Below, in pieces: positions 11,241 to 22,856 of a stretch of DNA of 64,000 nt. This DNA comes from Diphasiastrum complanatum. Taxonomy: Eukaryota > Streptophyta > Lycopodiopsida > Lycopodiales > Lycopodiaceae. The notes below the pieces were generated by a model. That model made no database searches. It saw only the letters and a program-made list of their open reading frames with translations, and was not told where the DNA came from. The stretch lies in contig CM055100.1 in assembly GCA_029204225.1 (NCBI GenBank), positions 33,780,645 to 33,844,644 of the forward strand, in the 5' to 3' direction. A program made the position numbers and the translations under genes. Position 1 is the first letter of the stretch. The number at the start of each line of letters is the position of its first letter.

Positions 11241-13513
11241 TTATCGCACCATCATGATTGGGCACGTCATTGCAAAGCTCATTATTCCACTACAAACCAT
11301 GTCTTCACTCTTTGAGCTATCATAGAGGAAGCCAAGCATAGGAGATAGTGGGTTTACTGTTGTTTTGTTAACTTCAGGAAAGCCTTTGATTTTGTCCCTG
11401 GCTCCCTTCTCATCTAGAGATTAAGTGTAAGTGATCTTGCCTTCTCCACTGATATTGTCTTGGCGATGATGGCACGTTATGAGTGAGTCCTTGGTTGTTT
11501 TCAGAGTGACACTTGCGGCAGGCTCCTGGTATGCAGTAGGCTGCTACTTAGATCTCCACCCCAAGCTTGTTTCACGTTCAAGTATTCAACAATGGACCAT
11601 TGACACCTGAAGGACAGTAATCAAGATGAGGGAAGGGAAGAAGGACATTGTTTACTGTTGTTTTATTGATTTTACAAGGGCTTTTGAGACAATGCCAGGA
11701 GATAAATGGCGAGAGAATGGTAGCGGTTGCAGGCACCCATGAAGTTTAGAGAGCTCTCTGGCTCTATGAGCCAATATTGAGAGAATTGGCCAAGGCCCCA
11801 TGTGGCTGCATTGGGATAGGATGAATTTTCAACATCAGCAATGGAGCAAGGCTGCACTGTGTTACATAACGATTTAGATAATTGTATTGAAGGCATGGAG
11901 AGGGAGGACAACTTATTGCAGATTACGCTTTGTTATTGCTCATTACACAGATCATGTGGTCGTATTAGCAAAAGACGAGGCTAACTTGCAATTGCACTAA
12001 TGCATTAAGTGAGTTTAGCAAATTGCTCCAACACGGACGCTACTATGAAAAAGATCAAAGGTACTGGTAATAGGCTCCGGAGACCACAAAGTAAACATCA
12101 CATTTGAAGGGCACAGCCTGGAAATTGTCTTCATATAATTACTTGGGATTGTCATTTGAAAATGACTAAGTGGAATTTGTGTGTAGATAAGACAGAATTA
12201 AGAGGTTTAGAGGCCCTCTTTAATACCAAAAATTAAATGCAGGCATTTACTTGTGGAGTTGGAGGATGAGAGAACTCCTTTTCAGGACTTTGGTGGAGCC
12301 AGTTATTGCTCACTCTTACCAAGCACAGGGACTAGGTTGAGGTAAGGATGCATGAAAAAAAATGGAGAAAGTGCAAAAAAGGCAAATGCAAGGAACAGTA
12401 GAAAAGGGGTAGATGGAAGAAAGACCCATTTGGTTAAAGAGGTGGCCCCCCCCCCTTCAGTGGTGAAAGAGACGAACAGAAAATCCCTAAAGATGACTCA
12501 ATCATAGAAAGAGATTTTACAATAATTAGACCTAAAATATATTGCAATCTCTATGGTTGATCACATACATCCAGAGGGTGTTGAGTCTTCCGGTTTCACG
12601 TTTCTCCGCACATAGCTTTTGTCTCTTCTCAGCAGATTAATCATCAGGGTCATAAGTTATCATGGTACTCCTCGTCTTTTACGTATATACAGCATTGATA
12701 TCTCGAATCTACCAGAGGGTTCTCACCAGTATATCAGGGAGTTATTTATCGTGCATACTCTCATGTGACATGGCCCGGGCCCTTGGTGGTCAAACCATAC
12801 TTCTATCGTTCCAATTTCCTAGAGCTAGACAGTGTCGGGGTCCCAATTTTGCCTCATTACTTGGATGGCGGACTTTCATTATGCCTCCATTTTACACTGG
12901 GTCAATTCCAAGTTTCCTCACACCAGCTATATGTGGAGACTGGGCGCTTCCAGGGCATCCCCCATATGAGCAGACTTTGTCAGTTGTCACATTAGGGGAG
13001 GTGGAGTCAGAGGAGCATTTTCTATTCAGATGCCCTGTCTATTATGAGACCCGCGGACGATATCATTGTCTCTTCCAAGATTCCCCAGTCACACCTCGCT
13101 CTCTCATTGCATATGTTGACCCTAGATGTGTGGCACTGATGTTGCGTGAGATGTTCCTACTTCGTAGAGATATTTGTCAGAGAGATCAGTATGGATATCA
13201 CGACTCCCGGAAAACCCCAATTACCTCCTTTTCTCTAGGAGACGATCTAGAGCATACATTGATGCCGACATTTTGTCAGAGGATGAGTCAGATATCTTAT
13301 CACAGCTTTCTCATCGTGATCGCCAACAGCATATTGCCTCCAGACCACACGCTGGGGCTACCAAGAGACTTCACTAATCTAGAGCTCATGTGCGTAGACC
13401 CATTGCTCCTGCACCGGCATCTTCCTCTATCCTCACTTTCTTCAATAGCGGCCACGTGGCGACATGAGCTATCATATATTTATATGCTCCTTTCAGTATT
13501 TATCACACTTGAG

Positions 13514-13581
<68 letters not shown>

Positions 13582-16500
13582 TAGACATGAAACATTTCTA
13601 GCTATAAATACACTTAAGAAAAGTCAAAGATGAAAAAAGCAAATTCTTTGAATCGTATGCATCTCCCAATAACCTCATATTATCAACTTTATCATGCACT
13701 CCATTCAGCAAAATTTTCACATGTGTCATAGGCAACCAAGATGAGCAGCAACATGAACAAGATATGCAAAAGTGCATCAAGTTTCTATTCATCAAGAGAG
13801 AAAAGAAAAACTCAGCAGCTTACCCATAAGGCAAGCTAGGTGACTTGCAATCATATTCATACCCAGTAAAGTATGTAAACAGCATAAATTTTTCGTAGCA
13901 AAGTCTACCCAAAGCATCTACTCGTTTTATCACAAAAGTTTATGTAATTCTAGTTGCTTCATGATGCTTTGAAGAGATAGAATGAACAAAATTCTATAAA
14001 CTCTATGTCCACGCAGGACAATAAAAGCATGATAGATAAATGGTTAAACACTAACAGTTTTCCGCGTGGAGGGGGGGGGTTTGGGGTTTGTTTAACCAAC
14101 CAAGTCACGCTTTCGTTTTTCAGCGAGTTCCTCACGCTCCTGCTGACGTAATCTTTCACTCTCCTCCTGAGCCTTTTCTTCTGCCTGAAGAACAGCCCAG
14201 TAAATGAGCTAATCCCATCAAAAGTTCAAATAGGAAACAAACTGCTAAAGAAAACATATAATGTTTGCTAACAGAGTGAACAACTGAACCAAATTACAAA
14301 AAAGGACACCAGGAAAAACAAAGCCACAGGATCTACGTGCTTGAACAGCACCAGCACCCAATGGCTTAGTTTTCTCCAGCCGCTTGCCTTTTGAACACCT
14401 TGGAGATCTTTAGCAACATATCATCCAAACAGAAAAGAAATCAACTAAACCAAAAACGCTCCTCTTTCATTCATTCACTTTAAAAATTTGAAAACACTGC
14501 CACCCTGCATGAACAATCAAGGTGCCAAATTGGCCCTTCTTGAACATCAAGTATAAAGACAAAAAGCAAAAAGCCAATCACCTTTCAGGAACTTGTGAGC
14601 CATCGCTTCAAAGACAAGGCTACTCTACAATGAAGTAAAACATTTAAGATGCAGTGCCTATTTTGGATATCCATTCTAAAGCGATTTCAGACCACCTCAG
14701 ACAGGCCCAGAGGCAATAACAGCAACACAATATTAACTAAAGTGTGCCATGTATGCAGACTGCACCCTCCAAGCAAGATAATAAACCATAAAAAGTTCGT
14801 GCAGATTAAAGATCATATATTGCCAGATTTCAGACCACCTCAGACAGGCCCAGAGGCAATAACAGCAACACAATATTAAGTAAAGTGTGCCATGTATGCA
14901 GACTGCACCCTCCAAGCAAGATAATAAACCATAAAAAGTTCGTGCAGATTATAGATCATATATTGCCAGATACAAACTTCAATGAAGACACTTCAAGACC
15001 TTACTCCCTTTTACTATGAATCTACAACCTCTGTTATTTTAGATTTTACATAAAACTTTTTATTCTTGTTGCACTTATTGATAGAACTTGCATCATAAAA
15101 TATAATCCTTCCACTATTTTCTGCAAGACCACTTTTTCTGTTTGATCTAAAAGTAGGTATGAAATAGCATCAACAGTTAAAAGCTTACTCTGCGCAATGA
15201 ATCAGATCTGCGCAAAAAGGCCTCGGATGAAGACATCATTTTGTCTTCCTTCCTGAATTGCTGAAAAAAGGAAGGGTTGTTAAAAACATCCGGGGGAACA
15301 GGAACTAGATAACAGTAGCATAATGTTGCCACTGATCACAAACCTACGTGTGTGTGTGTGTGCGTGTGTGTGTGTGTGTATAAGTTGCTCCAGTATTTTG
15401 CACATAGATTGTAATCAGTAATCTTCACAGATCTGATTGAAACCCATTTCATACCAAATTTTACGATTTTTCCAAAAAAATAACAGAAAGACATCAACAA
15501 AAAGGTCAATAAAATCATCATCTTACCTCAAGAGTACCCAAAAGTGCTCCGAACATTCTACGGTTTCTCTTTACCAGACTGGGATCATCTACCTTTGGAA
15601 GAATTCTTGGCACAGGCTCCTTAATGTGAAAGTTCTGTCCCGACAAATCAGCTGTGCTATTAGAATCAAACAGATTGCAAAGCACAGCTAGCAAAACTAC
15701 TTGCAGTCACACAGTAATGGAGTATCCCTTTTCAAAGAGATCCTCAATGTACATCTACGAAGAGGAGTCCAGTTACAAGGATTAGGGTTTAGAGAGTGAA
15801 GCAAGCTACAGAAAAAACTTTTCCTTGTACTTTATAAGCAAAGCTAATTTGACATCTGATCAAGCCTCTAAGAGGTACAGTACACATACAACATTCCAGA
15901 TTGGAACTGCAAGCAGGTCTACCCAGTAATAAAAGCACATAACTAAACTATTAAATGGTACTAGGCTAGGATAGGTTATGAGAAGAAAGTAGTCTCCTCT
16001 AGTCGACTTTCCTTTAATCCAATTGCATAAACATGTTCAAGATGGTAATGAAACATTGTTGTATCTTCTGGAATGAAAAAATGAGTAAGGACTACAAATG
16101 GCGTCCATACTCACTGAGTCTCACAAGTAACTATTAAAAACTCCCAGAGAGGGTAAACCAAAAAAATTGATCTGCAACAAACACTACTTAGTCCAAAGCT
16201 CAAAAGATGAAACCAAAAGGCTCTAAGCATACAAAATGTTGTCTGTTTTTGAGAAAAAGAACCACGACAAAGATGTTTGGCAACAGGAAATATAAACAGA
16301 TCAAAACTAAATTAAAATTATCAACCGCAGCCTTACAACGACTACATTAATTGTACGTTAAATATCTCTACTGTTTGAGTAGTAAGCTGCACATAGTTGC
16401 AAAATGGGTTTTGTGGAAATCAAAGTGCCCATTCGAGCTACTTTTACTTGGATTTCTGAACAGCAAAGTATTACCAAACTCCTATCTGAATGGATAGAAA

Positions 16501-19500
16501 AATTGGAATTTGGAGTGCAACAGCTCCTCGTGAAGTTTGAAATCGAATTGAGATTTGCAGCTCCAATTTTAAAATGAACAAGTACTTTAAAATAAAAGCA
16601 ATTTGCTGAGTTAGGTTTCTTTAGTCCAGATTGGCTTTGAGACATCTTTCTGATGCCGTTCCTGGCTAATTCTGAAAAAAGAATGTTAGTAGCTGACACG
16701 TTGATTATAATTATGTTTCAGCCCACACCCATGAGAACAGAAACTGGATGTTGATGTGACAAGTGATATCGACTGAATAATGGAGTTCCTTGATACAAGT
16801 CCATAATGATTCGGCCTGTTTAAATATCGAATGAGTAAGTTGTGCACATGAAAGTAGAGAATAGCAGAACACACGACACATTCTTAAAAACACATGTTAA
16901 AATGCCAAGCCCAACATCAGCTCGTCTGAACTTAACAGTATGATAGCAAACTTTTTATCCACATAATCTATCACCGCCCAATATATTGTATTGCATTTTC
17001 AAGTGCGAGTGCAAATGAATTTTCCATTAGGCTTTCCCTCTTAAGACATGGTGATAAAGCAGCAATTAAGTTTATTTCTGATGAACTTATTCTAATTCAA
17101 GAGAACAGGTAACTGCATCATCTTCGAATATAATTAAACCTTTCTTGAAACTTCAACTCTGCACTAATTTACCATCTATATCTCTCAACAAGCTACAATG
17201 CTTCACATGAAGCTTCAGTTCAAAAAGTACCCATAGACAATGCAAGTAAATACTTACATTTATTGTTGCATCTCCTTTACGGTCTCTTCTCCGCTCTTCC
17301 GGATTCTGCACTGGTTTTGACCTCTGATCCTTTTGATCATCTTGTGAATGTTCAACATCATTTTCATGAGCTTGTTCACCTTTTGCTTCATTTGATTCAA
17401 CACCTTCTTCTGGGCCATGAACCTGCATGTACCATGAGCAGAGGGCTATTATAAAACAAATGAAAACAATAAGGAAGAACAATATCTACTTAGTACTATC
17501 TCATACCATTGCAAGTTGCAACACACACATTCCAGGTGCCTATCTTAGAGAAGTGTGTGATGCTAACATTGACAAGCACGGTAGGAGGTTAGTCCAAATA
17601 GTTGCACTAGATCAGAGATCGTCAAGAATATCGGAGACTACCATTGTACAGAAAAATTGAAAGAGAATTACATCACTGTAAGTGTCCACAAAAAAAAAAG
17701 CAATACACTGTATGCTAGACTACTGACAAGTTTATAAATGATGGTATCACTGATAAAATGTGCAGTTAATTGGATTAAATTATGCAGTTCTCTCATGTTC
17801 AATGTCAGCAGAGATTTAATTTTACCTCTCGTGTCCTTTTATTGATACGAGCTCATACGTGTGCAGACTTCAAAATTTTAGCAAAGAATGTATATTCTGC
17901 TAATTAAGTGGCCCACAATACAATCTGAAAGAAGCTAATGAATTTCCCTTCAACATCTTGACTTCCATAAAAGCGGAATCATATACACCCAGACAACCTA
18001 ATCCGCTGATAGAGTCGAATCAACGAGAAATCTTAGACCAAGAACCCACCTTCACAACAGCCGACAGAAGCCTCTTCTTTGTCAATGGCTGTTCTTCAGA
18101 ATCAAATTGCTCACCCTACAAAAAGACAAAAAGAAGGAAGGCAACAAACACTTGATTTACAGATGATATGTAAGGGCTGTGAGCTTCTTTGAGGGCATGG
18201 TAGGATGAAGATAAAAAAACAGAATAAGACATCTTTGTCATCTCTAAATTCATCAAAAGATAAGGCAAAAAAAAATCATAAACTGCAATGCAGGCCTGCA
18301 GTTATGAGTATTTTGACTAATTTCGGCTGACATACTCGCTGTACTAGACCTTGCTGAGACATGCCACGTCCACGTGAGAATCCTGTACCAATGTTTCGAG
18401 CATTAGGACCAATAGGACCACCTTTGCGAAGCCCCCGAGGATCACGCAACCTCTCGGTAATCTGTAATTACACAACCACCAACTGTTAGTAACATAGATT
18501 CTAACAATTACAGATTAGGAACCATAAGCTGTAAGTAGCGTAGACCTATAAACAAGTCACAGAATCAACCACACCATTTGAGAACTAGAGAGACATGGCT
18601 AGACACAAAAGAACAAGATTCCAAACACTATTACTATTCTGTTGTGTGAGACTGGCAATCATTATAATATTCCATTTTCGGTAAGGAAAAACAGCTACTT
18701 ATAACTTAATTGTTCAAATCTGATTACAACATGTATCTTTTAATGACCCGAAAACGTACAAGTCAAAGGTAAATACATTGGAATTGACTAGATGACAAAT
18801 CATTGTTTCTTTTTGCGGCATAGAAGACTAGAAAGCTAATAGTTTTATAGTTAGCATTTGAGCGACATCCTCACTCAAATTCTGATACTAGAAGCCTGAG
18901 CAACTTGAAGCTTACTTTACAGCTACACTTTTATTTTGATACTATGAAAATGGAACCATTAATTCAAGTGACTCTTGGCTACAAGCTGAAAGAGAAAGTA
19001 GCTCTTCCCTTGTGATGACTAGCTTGAAATAGCAAGAGACAAGAGACAGCCTTGAAGTTGACTTCTTCTACACTGATCAAGAACTTTACTAAGAGTATGA
19101 GCACTTAGCATCTGTGATTCAAGAATTAACAATGAAGAGATATGAACCGATTATTTAACTTTACAATGTAAAAAAGCTGCAATTGCACCCTAAACCCTAA
19201 ACCAACACTTTGCGCATAACGAAAGATTAGAAAAAACCCAAACAATTTGACAGATTGATCCTAAATAGACCCACTATTTTTTTAATGAATCAGACGAACA
19301 GCCCCATGCAAACCGCCGATTCAAACCACCCCATGATTCGTTGAGCCACATGATATCTGCCTACCATATGATGTACATCATGCTCCCACTTTTACTACTC
19401 TGATTTTTGTCAATGACCCCGATGTGGATCAGTTTTATGACCCATGTGCATGCATATTTTTGGCACACCACTAGTTTATTCTGAAGTAGAGGCAACGGCA

Positions 19501-20543
19501 CATGCTAGTAGTCTAGTTGTATTAGAGTAGGCTCAGATGCACCTTGACAAATCTCATCGAAGTTTTCCTTTTCACATATGATCTAGGATACTACGAATCC
19601 TTCTGCATTCATAGTTTTTTGATGTTCTAGCATGCATAGTTGGTATAAGTGCATGAGACACAGGGGTGGCCGAGACCATATTCATGGATCATATTCTCTA
19701 AGTTCCTGGCTGCTACTATGTGAAATTCCCAGTCTCGACAACTAGCCTGGGATGCATATACACCAACCTTTACATATGGTGCTCCGCACTCTCAGTCCCT
19801 ACAAATTTTTTGGGACATTTGTACATTTGAATACGCATATGGATGAATATGCTACGTCATCAAACTTTTCAAATTTGTAGATACACATACATCCTAATCA
19901 AATTTGGATTTTTACCTGTTATAATATTGAAAATGACATCTATATATATATTTCCAGAAGATCGTGTTCATGCCTTGGATAACATCTCGTCCAATCTTCT
20001 TACTCAAAAAGTATCATCTCGACCATTGAATCAAAGATGCATGCCACATTCCAGAACGCGTTCCGGATCACATTCCAGAACGTGATCCAGGATTTCCCAT
20101 TATGGTTTCCCGGAACGCAATTTTTTTTTGTTTTTTTGTTCAAAAGCTGCCAATATGGGTATCACGTGAAAGGATTTTAAAAGAGCAGTTCTGTTGCTTG
20201 GTTTCAGATGGTTAACCCCCAATATCTGCTATTCACTATCACTTTTCCTTAATCTGAAAATTGGACGAGAAAACCGAAAATGTAGGCAAGGTACATGTAG
20301 GTGAAGAATGGCAAAATGCAAAAGCAACTAGAGACTTTGCTAAGCAGTTTTCTGCTGATGAGTTAGGTTACAAATAAGCATAGGAAAAACAAACATCATC
20401 TTAGAATAGGGTTTTCCAAAGGCCGGAAAGAATCATCAAATAAACCCTAAAACCAAAAGAGTTACCTCACGACGCTGCTGATTGAGCACTTCAATCTCAT
20501 GACGAAGTTGGTCTGCAGATTTATCCAGTGTTGCGGTAGCCAT
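8052..20543 (-). CDS. Pinin homologue (splicing / exon-junction-associated protein), about 10 coding exons
   Basis: Exons (minus): 20543-20466, 18461-18336, 18115-18050, 17422-17258, about 15670-15527, 15260-15189, 14184-14101, 9479-9379, 9018-8937, 8462-8052. Every assigned intron is GT-AG, and all joins but one keep frame. Landmarks in order: LNQQRREITERLRDPRGL (N-terminal pinin motif), KKRLLSAVVK, VPRILPKVDDPSLVKRNRRM, QFRKEDKMMSSSEAFLRRSD, ERLRQQEREELAEKRKRDL joined to TLRARLAAKAEEKQLELLF, IQWTEHH, AEPCIFYMPAKPSDEDLKLL, then WKMLRREELSSYQ. The tail is acidic, with an Asp run. This is the Pinin/SDK/memA family: nuclear, associated with the exon junction complex, affecting splicing. The length, about 440 aa, is near the plant norm. 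The exon 4-5 join is out of phase, so a small exon may be missing. The tail diverges from angiosperm pinins. Confidence 0.92.
9605..9651. repeat. (CT)n array, 47 bp
   Basis: Uninterrupted CT dinucleotides in intron 7 of the pinin gene, about 70 bp upstream of the LINE ORF1 start. See the finding on LINE ends and CT arrays. Confidence 0.97.
9652..10890 (+). mobile_element. ORF1-only LINE (half-LINE) in pinin intron 7
   Basis: A degenerate L1-type ORF1 is followed directly by what looks like a LINE 3' UTR: TTTTGGCATGGAAAAGACG, then TTAATAAAGC, and a tail of CTT repeats running into CT repeats (about 10870-10910). No endonuclease or RT sequence lies between them. The element is inserted against the direction of the host gene. 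Its exact 5' edge and target duplication were not found. Confidence 0.6.
9718..10674 (+). pseudogene. LINE ORF1-like protein (coiled coil + RNA-binding), frameshifted
   Basis: An Ala/Pro-rich start (MAPRKRGGG) is followed, after a frameshift near 10030, by a heptad-like segment LQELDLSIDDLKKEV. Tandem stops interrupt it at 10155-10160. Then come SWADVLKG and LREQKALNVRVRGI, which looks like the start of the RRM-like domain of L1 ORF1p. After another frameshift near 10478 comes LRGTTIYLDEDLTFIQVQ and GKWEIYRDG, matching the C-terminal part seen in plant LINE ORF1 proteins. ORF1p binds element RNA. At least two frameshifts and two stops mean this copy is inactive. Confidence 0.7.
10891..11156. 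other. Intron 7 segment resembling the pinin upstream region
   Basis: After CT-rich sequence comes GCTATTTCTCC, then AACCCTAAT and CCCTAACTTGTC, then TTGAAGATCACG. The same order of words occurs upstream of the pinin start, at about 21035-21110 (GGCTATTTTTACTCCC, AACCCTAATTTCAC, CCCTAACTTTTC, TTGAAGGTCGC). No coding sequence is visible. Confidence 0.5.
11157..11236. repeat. (TC)n array, 80 bp
   Basis: Pure TC repeat that directly abuts the 5' end of the LINE ORF2 remnant (NYRTIM... starts at 11239). Confidence 0.97.
11237..13514 (+). mobile_element. LINE ORF2 remnant (RT and C-terminal zinc module), 5'-truncated
   Basis: The sequence starts in mid-RT with NYRTIMIGHVIAKL, homologous to NYRTIMISHTMAKLYGSVM of the LINE at 42-44 kb. 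It goes on with VYCCFVNFRKAFDFVPG (RT motif A) at about 11360. A second, related motif A (VYCCFIDFTRAFETMPG) at about 11650 hints at two merged copies. At about 11945 a decayed catalytic box reads TDHVVVLAKDEANLQ where YADD is expected. Near 12990-13080 GEVESEEHFLFRCPVYYE...RGRYHCLF matches the Cys/His C-terminal module of LINE ORF2. Many stops and frame changes. The long frame at 12662-13633 is part of this decay, not a host gene. Confidence 0.8.
13515..13578. repeat. (CT)n array, 64 bp
   Basis: Pure CT repeat directly following the LINE ORF2 remnant in pinin intron 7. Confidence 0.97.
14683..14968. repeat. Near-perfect tandem duplication, 2 x 143 bp
   Basis: Copy 1 is 14683-14825 and copy 2 is 14826-14968; both start GATTTCAGACCACCTCAGAC. 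I count only about two mismatches (AACTAAAG/AAGTAAAG and ATTAAAG/ATTATAG). It lies in pinin intron 6, between exons 6 and 7. The low divergence means a recent duplication or recent homogenisation. Confidence 0.92.
19090..19200. repeat. Dispersed repeat, copy 1
   Basis: GAGCACTTAGCATCTGTGATTC, AAGAGATATGA and GCTGCAATTGCACCCTAA recur in the same order at about 48315-48425. It lies in pinin intron 1. The class is unknown. The adjacent AAACCCTAAACC is only two telomere-like units and is not a telomere. Confidence 0.45.
20008..20200. mobile_element. Fragment of the hAT-like MITE family
   Basis: It contains GCCAATATGGGTATCACGTG, the core of the elements at 7003-7306 and 45882-46681. It is preceded by a T-rich run and by nested words such as CATTCCAGAACGCGTTCC, comparable to GCATTCCAAAATGCGTTC in the 7003 element. 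Clear terminal repeats were not found. It lies in pinin intron 1. Confidence 0.5.
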
Positions 20544-21120
20544 GCTGACTAGACTCTACTCTCGTAAATACTCAAGTTAATAAGCACGAGTAAGGAGGAC
20601 AAACTAATACAATGACATATACTAAGTTTACTGATTTACTGCTTCTTGCAAAGAGAAGCTGAGCTGAAACTGTTTACTATAAAATGGATTGACGTCCAAA
20701 GATGAAAACCCAAAAAACCTGAACTACTACTAAGTCATTCAGCGCGTGCATGATATAGTGGTGAAAGACGAGCCGAATGGCTATACTGGTACTTAGTGAA
20801 TAAGTAAGAGACAAGGATCTAATCATTGGGGGCTGAATTCCCAGGCGAAAACTTCTTCGGAGTCCTCGAACCTTTCTGATACGATCCTACTACTCCATCC
20901 CAGTCAGACATTCGAGCTTTTGCTCACTCTCAATCCGCTTGTGCTTTTTCTTTCCTTCTGTGTCTAGCTTTTCCGATCCAACATCTCTCTCTCTCTCTCT
21001 CTCTCTCTCCAACACCTCACTATGTCTCTGTCATGGCTATTTTTACTCCCAAAACCCTAATTTCACACAATCCCTAACTTTTCACAACTTTCATATTGAA
21101 GGTCGCATTTTTTTTTCATA
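20544..21120 (-). promoter_or_regulatory. Pinin upstream region (5' UTR / promoter)
   Basis: The sequence upstream of the ATG at 20543 contains a CT tract (about 20984-21009) and AAACCCTAA-type motifs (telo-box-like on either strand) near 21052-21080. Both are common in promoters of plant housekeeping genes. The start site and TATA box could not be assigned. AGTCAGCATGGCTACC around the start codon gives a good initiation context (GC after the ATG). Confidence 0.4.
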
Positions 21121-21265
21121 AATGATTAAGCAACTAGTGGTTAAACAATATATAGTAAAATAAATATTATATATTCAAACTTAAATGACTGATATCCAAG
21201 TGGTATTATTTTGCTACCTATGAAATGGCCATAAATGATAGTAACATTTAATTGGACCAAGTTGT

Positions 21266-21474
21266 CCTCATCATAAACTTTTTTAATTGCATACAAGTTA
21301 CACAACTAGTAGGTTATACATGACATTTACAGCCTGGCAACGCCATTAGGGCAACACCAAGTGAGGAGCAAGCACCTAAGATGTCACTACGCACCGGCTG
21401 GGATTCGAGTCTGCGCCTTGCCGGTCGCAATCAACATCCTACACCGCGCTGCGATGGACCCTCATCATAAACTT
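21266..21474 (-). mobile_element. tRNA-type SINE, 179 bp, with 15-bp target-site duplication
   Basis: The insert 21281-21459 is bracketed by exact copies of CCTCATCATAAACTT (21266-21280 and 21460-21474). On the minus strand it starts TCCATCGCAGCGCGGTGTAGG (box A-like region). GACTCGAATCCCAGC follows as a box B-like element, then a non-tRNA body with CTCCTCACTTGGTG. It ends in an A-rich tail (AATTAAAA) against the duplication. Size, internal Pol III-like boxes, tail and duplication fit a SINE mobilised by LINE machinery. The family is not identified; it resembles Au-type plant SINEs only loosely. Confidence 0.8.
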
Positions 21475-22850
21475 CAAAACTCTTATCATATTCAAAGCAT
21501 GGCTAAATCATATACAATAATTTCGCACATTCTTCAATAATTTCATACACCCAACTTAATTGACTAATAGAATTATTGATCATCATTTAACAAATGTCAT
21601 CAACTCGAAAAACTCTCACAATGTCAAATTAAAACCAACTTTTCTCACTGTTTTGAGACAATATGCTCCAACGATACGACATCTCAAACTCAATATGGCC
21701 AAATTCCAAAGTCACTGTGAAACTTTTATCAAGATTTAAGCTCCAACATATGCACCTTGAATATTAAGTATAAAAATATGGTTCTTAAAATTTTAAACAG
21801 CATTTGTAACATATGAAAAAACATTCAAGTTATCTTTTTTCTTATGATTGTACTTTAACATGGCATAACATCCAAACAATTTTGGCCCTCTTGAGATAAC
21901 TTATACTCTTCATATCAATGTTTCAAATCAAAACCACTCACATCATCAAATAAATCAAAAACAATAGCAGCATCATCAAAAGCACAAATCACATATTTAC
22001 CTTTAAAATCACCAACAACCTTCTCAAAGGCTAAAATACTAATCTCGTCATTTCAATCATTAAGTCCAAACTATTATCTTTCAACATATAACTATGACAT
22101 AGAAAACTAAAATACTGTCATACCAAAATAACAAATGTACAAAAGATATTAAAATTTTCAAAATAACTCTCAACGATCTTCTCTTTCTAGAGAGAATCTT
22201 CAACTCACCAAAAGTCACCTGCTACAAGGCTCTTTGGTGACCATCTTTCTCACAATTATTATCTCTAGAATAGGAAACCAACATAAATTAAAAGACAAAT
22301 AAAATACCATTTTCAATTATAGACCATTAACAATAAAAAAAGAAAACAATACCTAGCATATGAACTATGATCAAGATAAGCAATACATTGCATTCCAAAC
22401 TCTGGAGTAACACCAACTACATCCATACAATAGGTTCCAACATTCTGACCTGTTTTGTTTGTGAACTTCTCGGTAACTCCAAGCATAGTTGCAAGCTCAA
22501 AAGTATATTGGCTTCATGTATTTTATTAGAAAACCAAATAGCATTAGAATTTTCCCATTTCCCAAGAGGTTTCAAAAATAAAACATGAGAAAAAAAACTC
22601 ATATATTGTCCACGAATGACGATGACTTATTAAACATTGTAAATTTTCATTACATCCTTAATATGATAAGCAACAGAATAATCATGTCTTTGATATAGGC
22701 CTATTATGAGAAAATTAAAAGCGAAAGTTTACCTTTCCTATCCAACACAAGGCAAAAAACAAGTTCCTTAAAATTTAATATCGATACCTAGGATATCAAG
22801 TCAACTAGACAACACGGGAAGGATGTTAAGGTCCTCCATTGTATTGAGTG
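21475..22850. other. AT-rich region without recognisable genes
   Basis: No conserved coding signal on either strand. Many short A/T runs. One minus-strand frame at 22602-22417 encodes an unremarkable 61-residue peptide that I cannot assign. Confidence 0.6.
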
Positions 22851-22856
22851 CTCATT

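Noticed and set aside
12662-13633. 323-codon open frame as a possible host gene
   Set aside because: Its middle matches the C-terminal Cys/His module of LINE ORF2 only in part and its end is CT-repeat translation; it sits in the decayed LINE in a pinin intron.
19188-19203. Telomeric repeat (CCCTAAACCCTAAACC)
   Set aside because: Only about two units. Such motifs are common in plant noncoding DNA.
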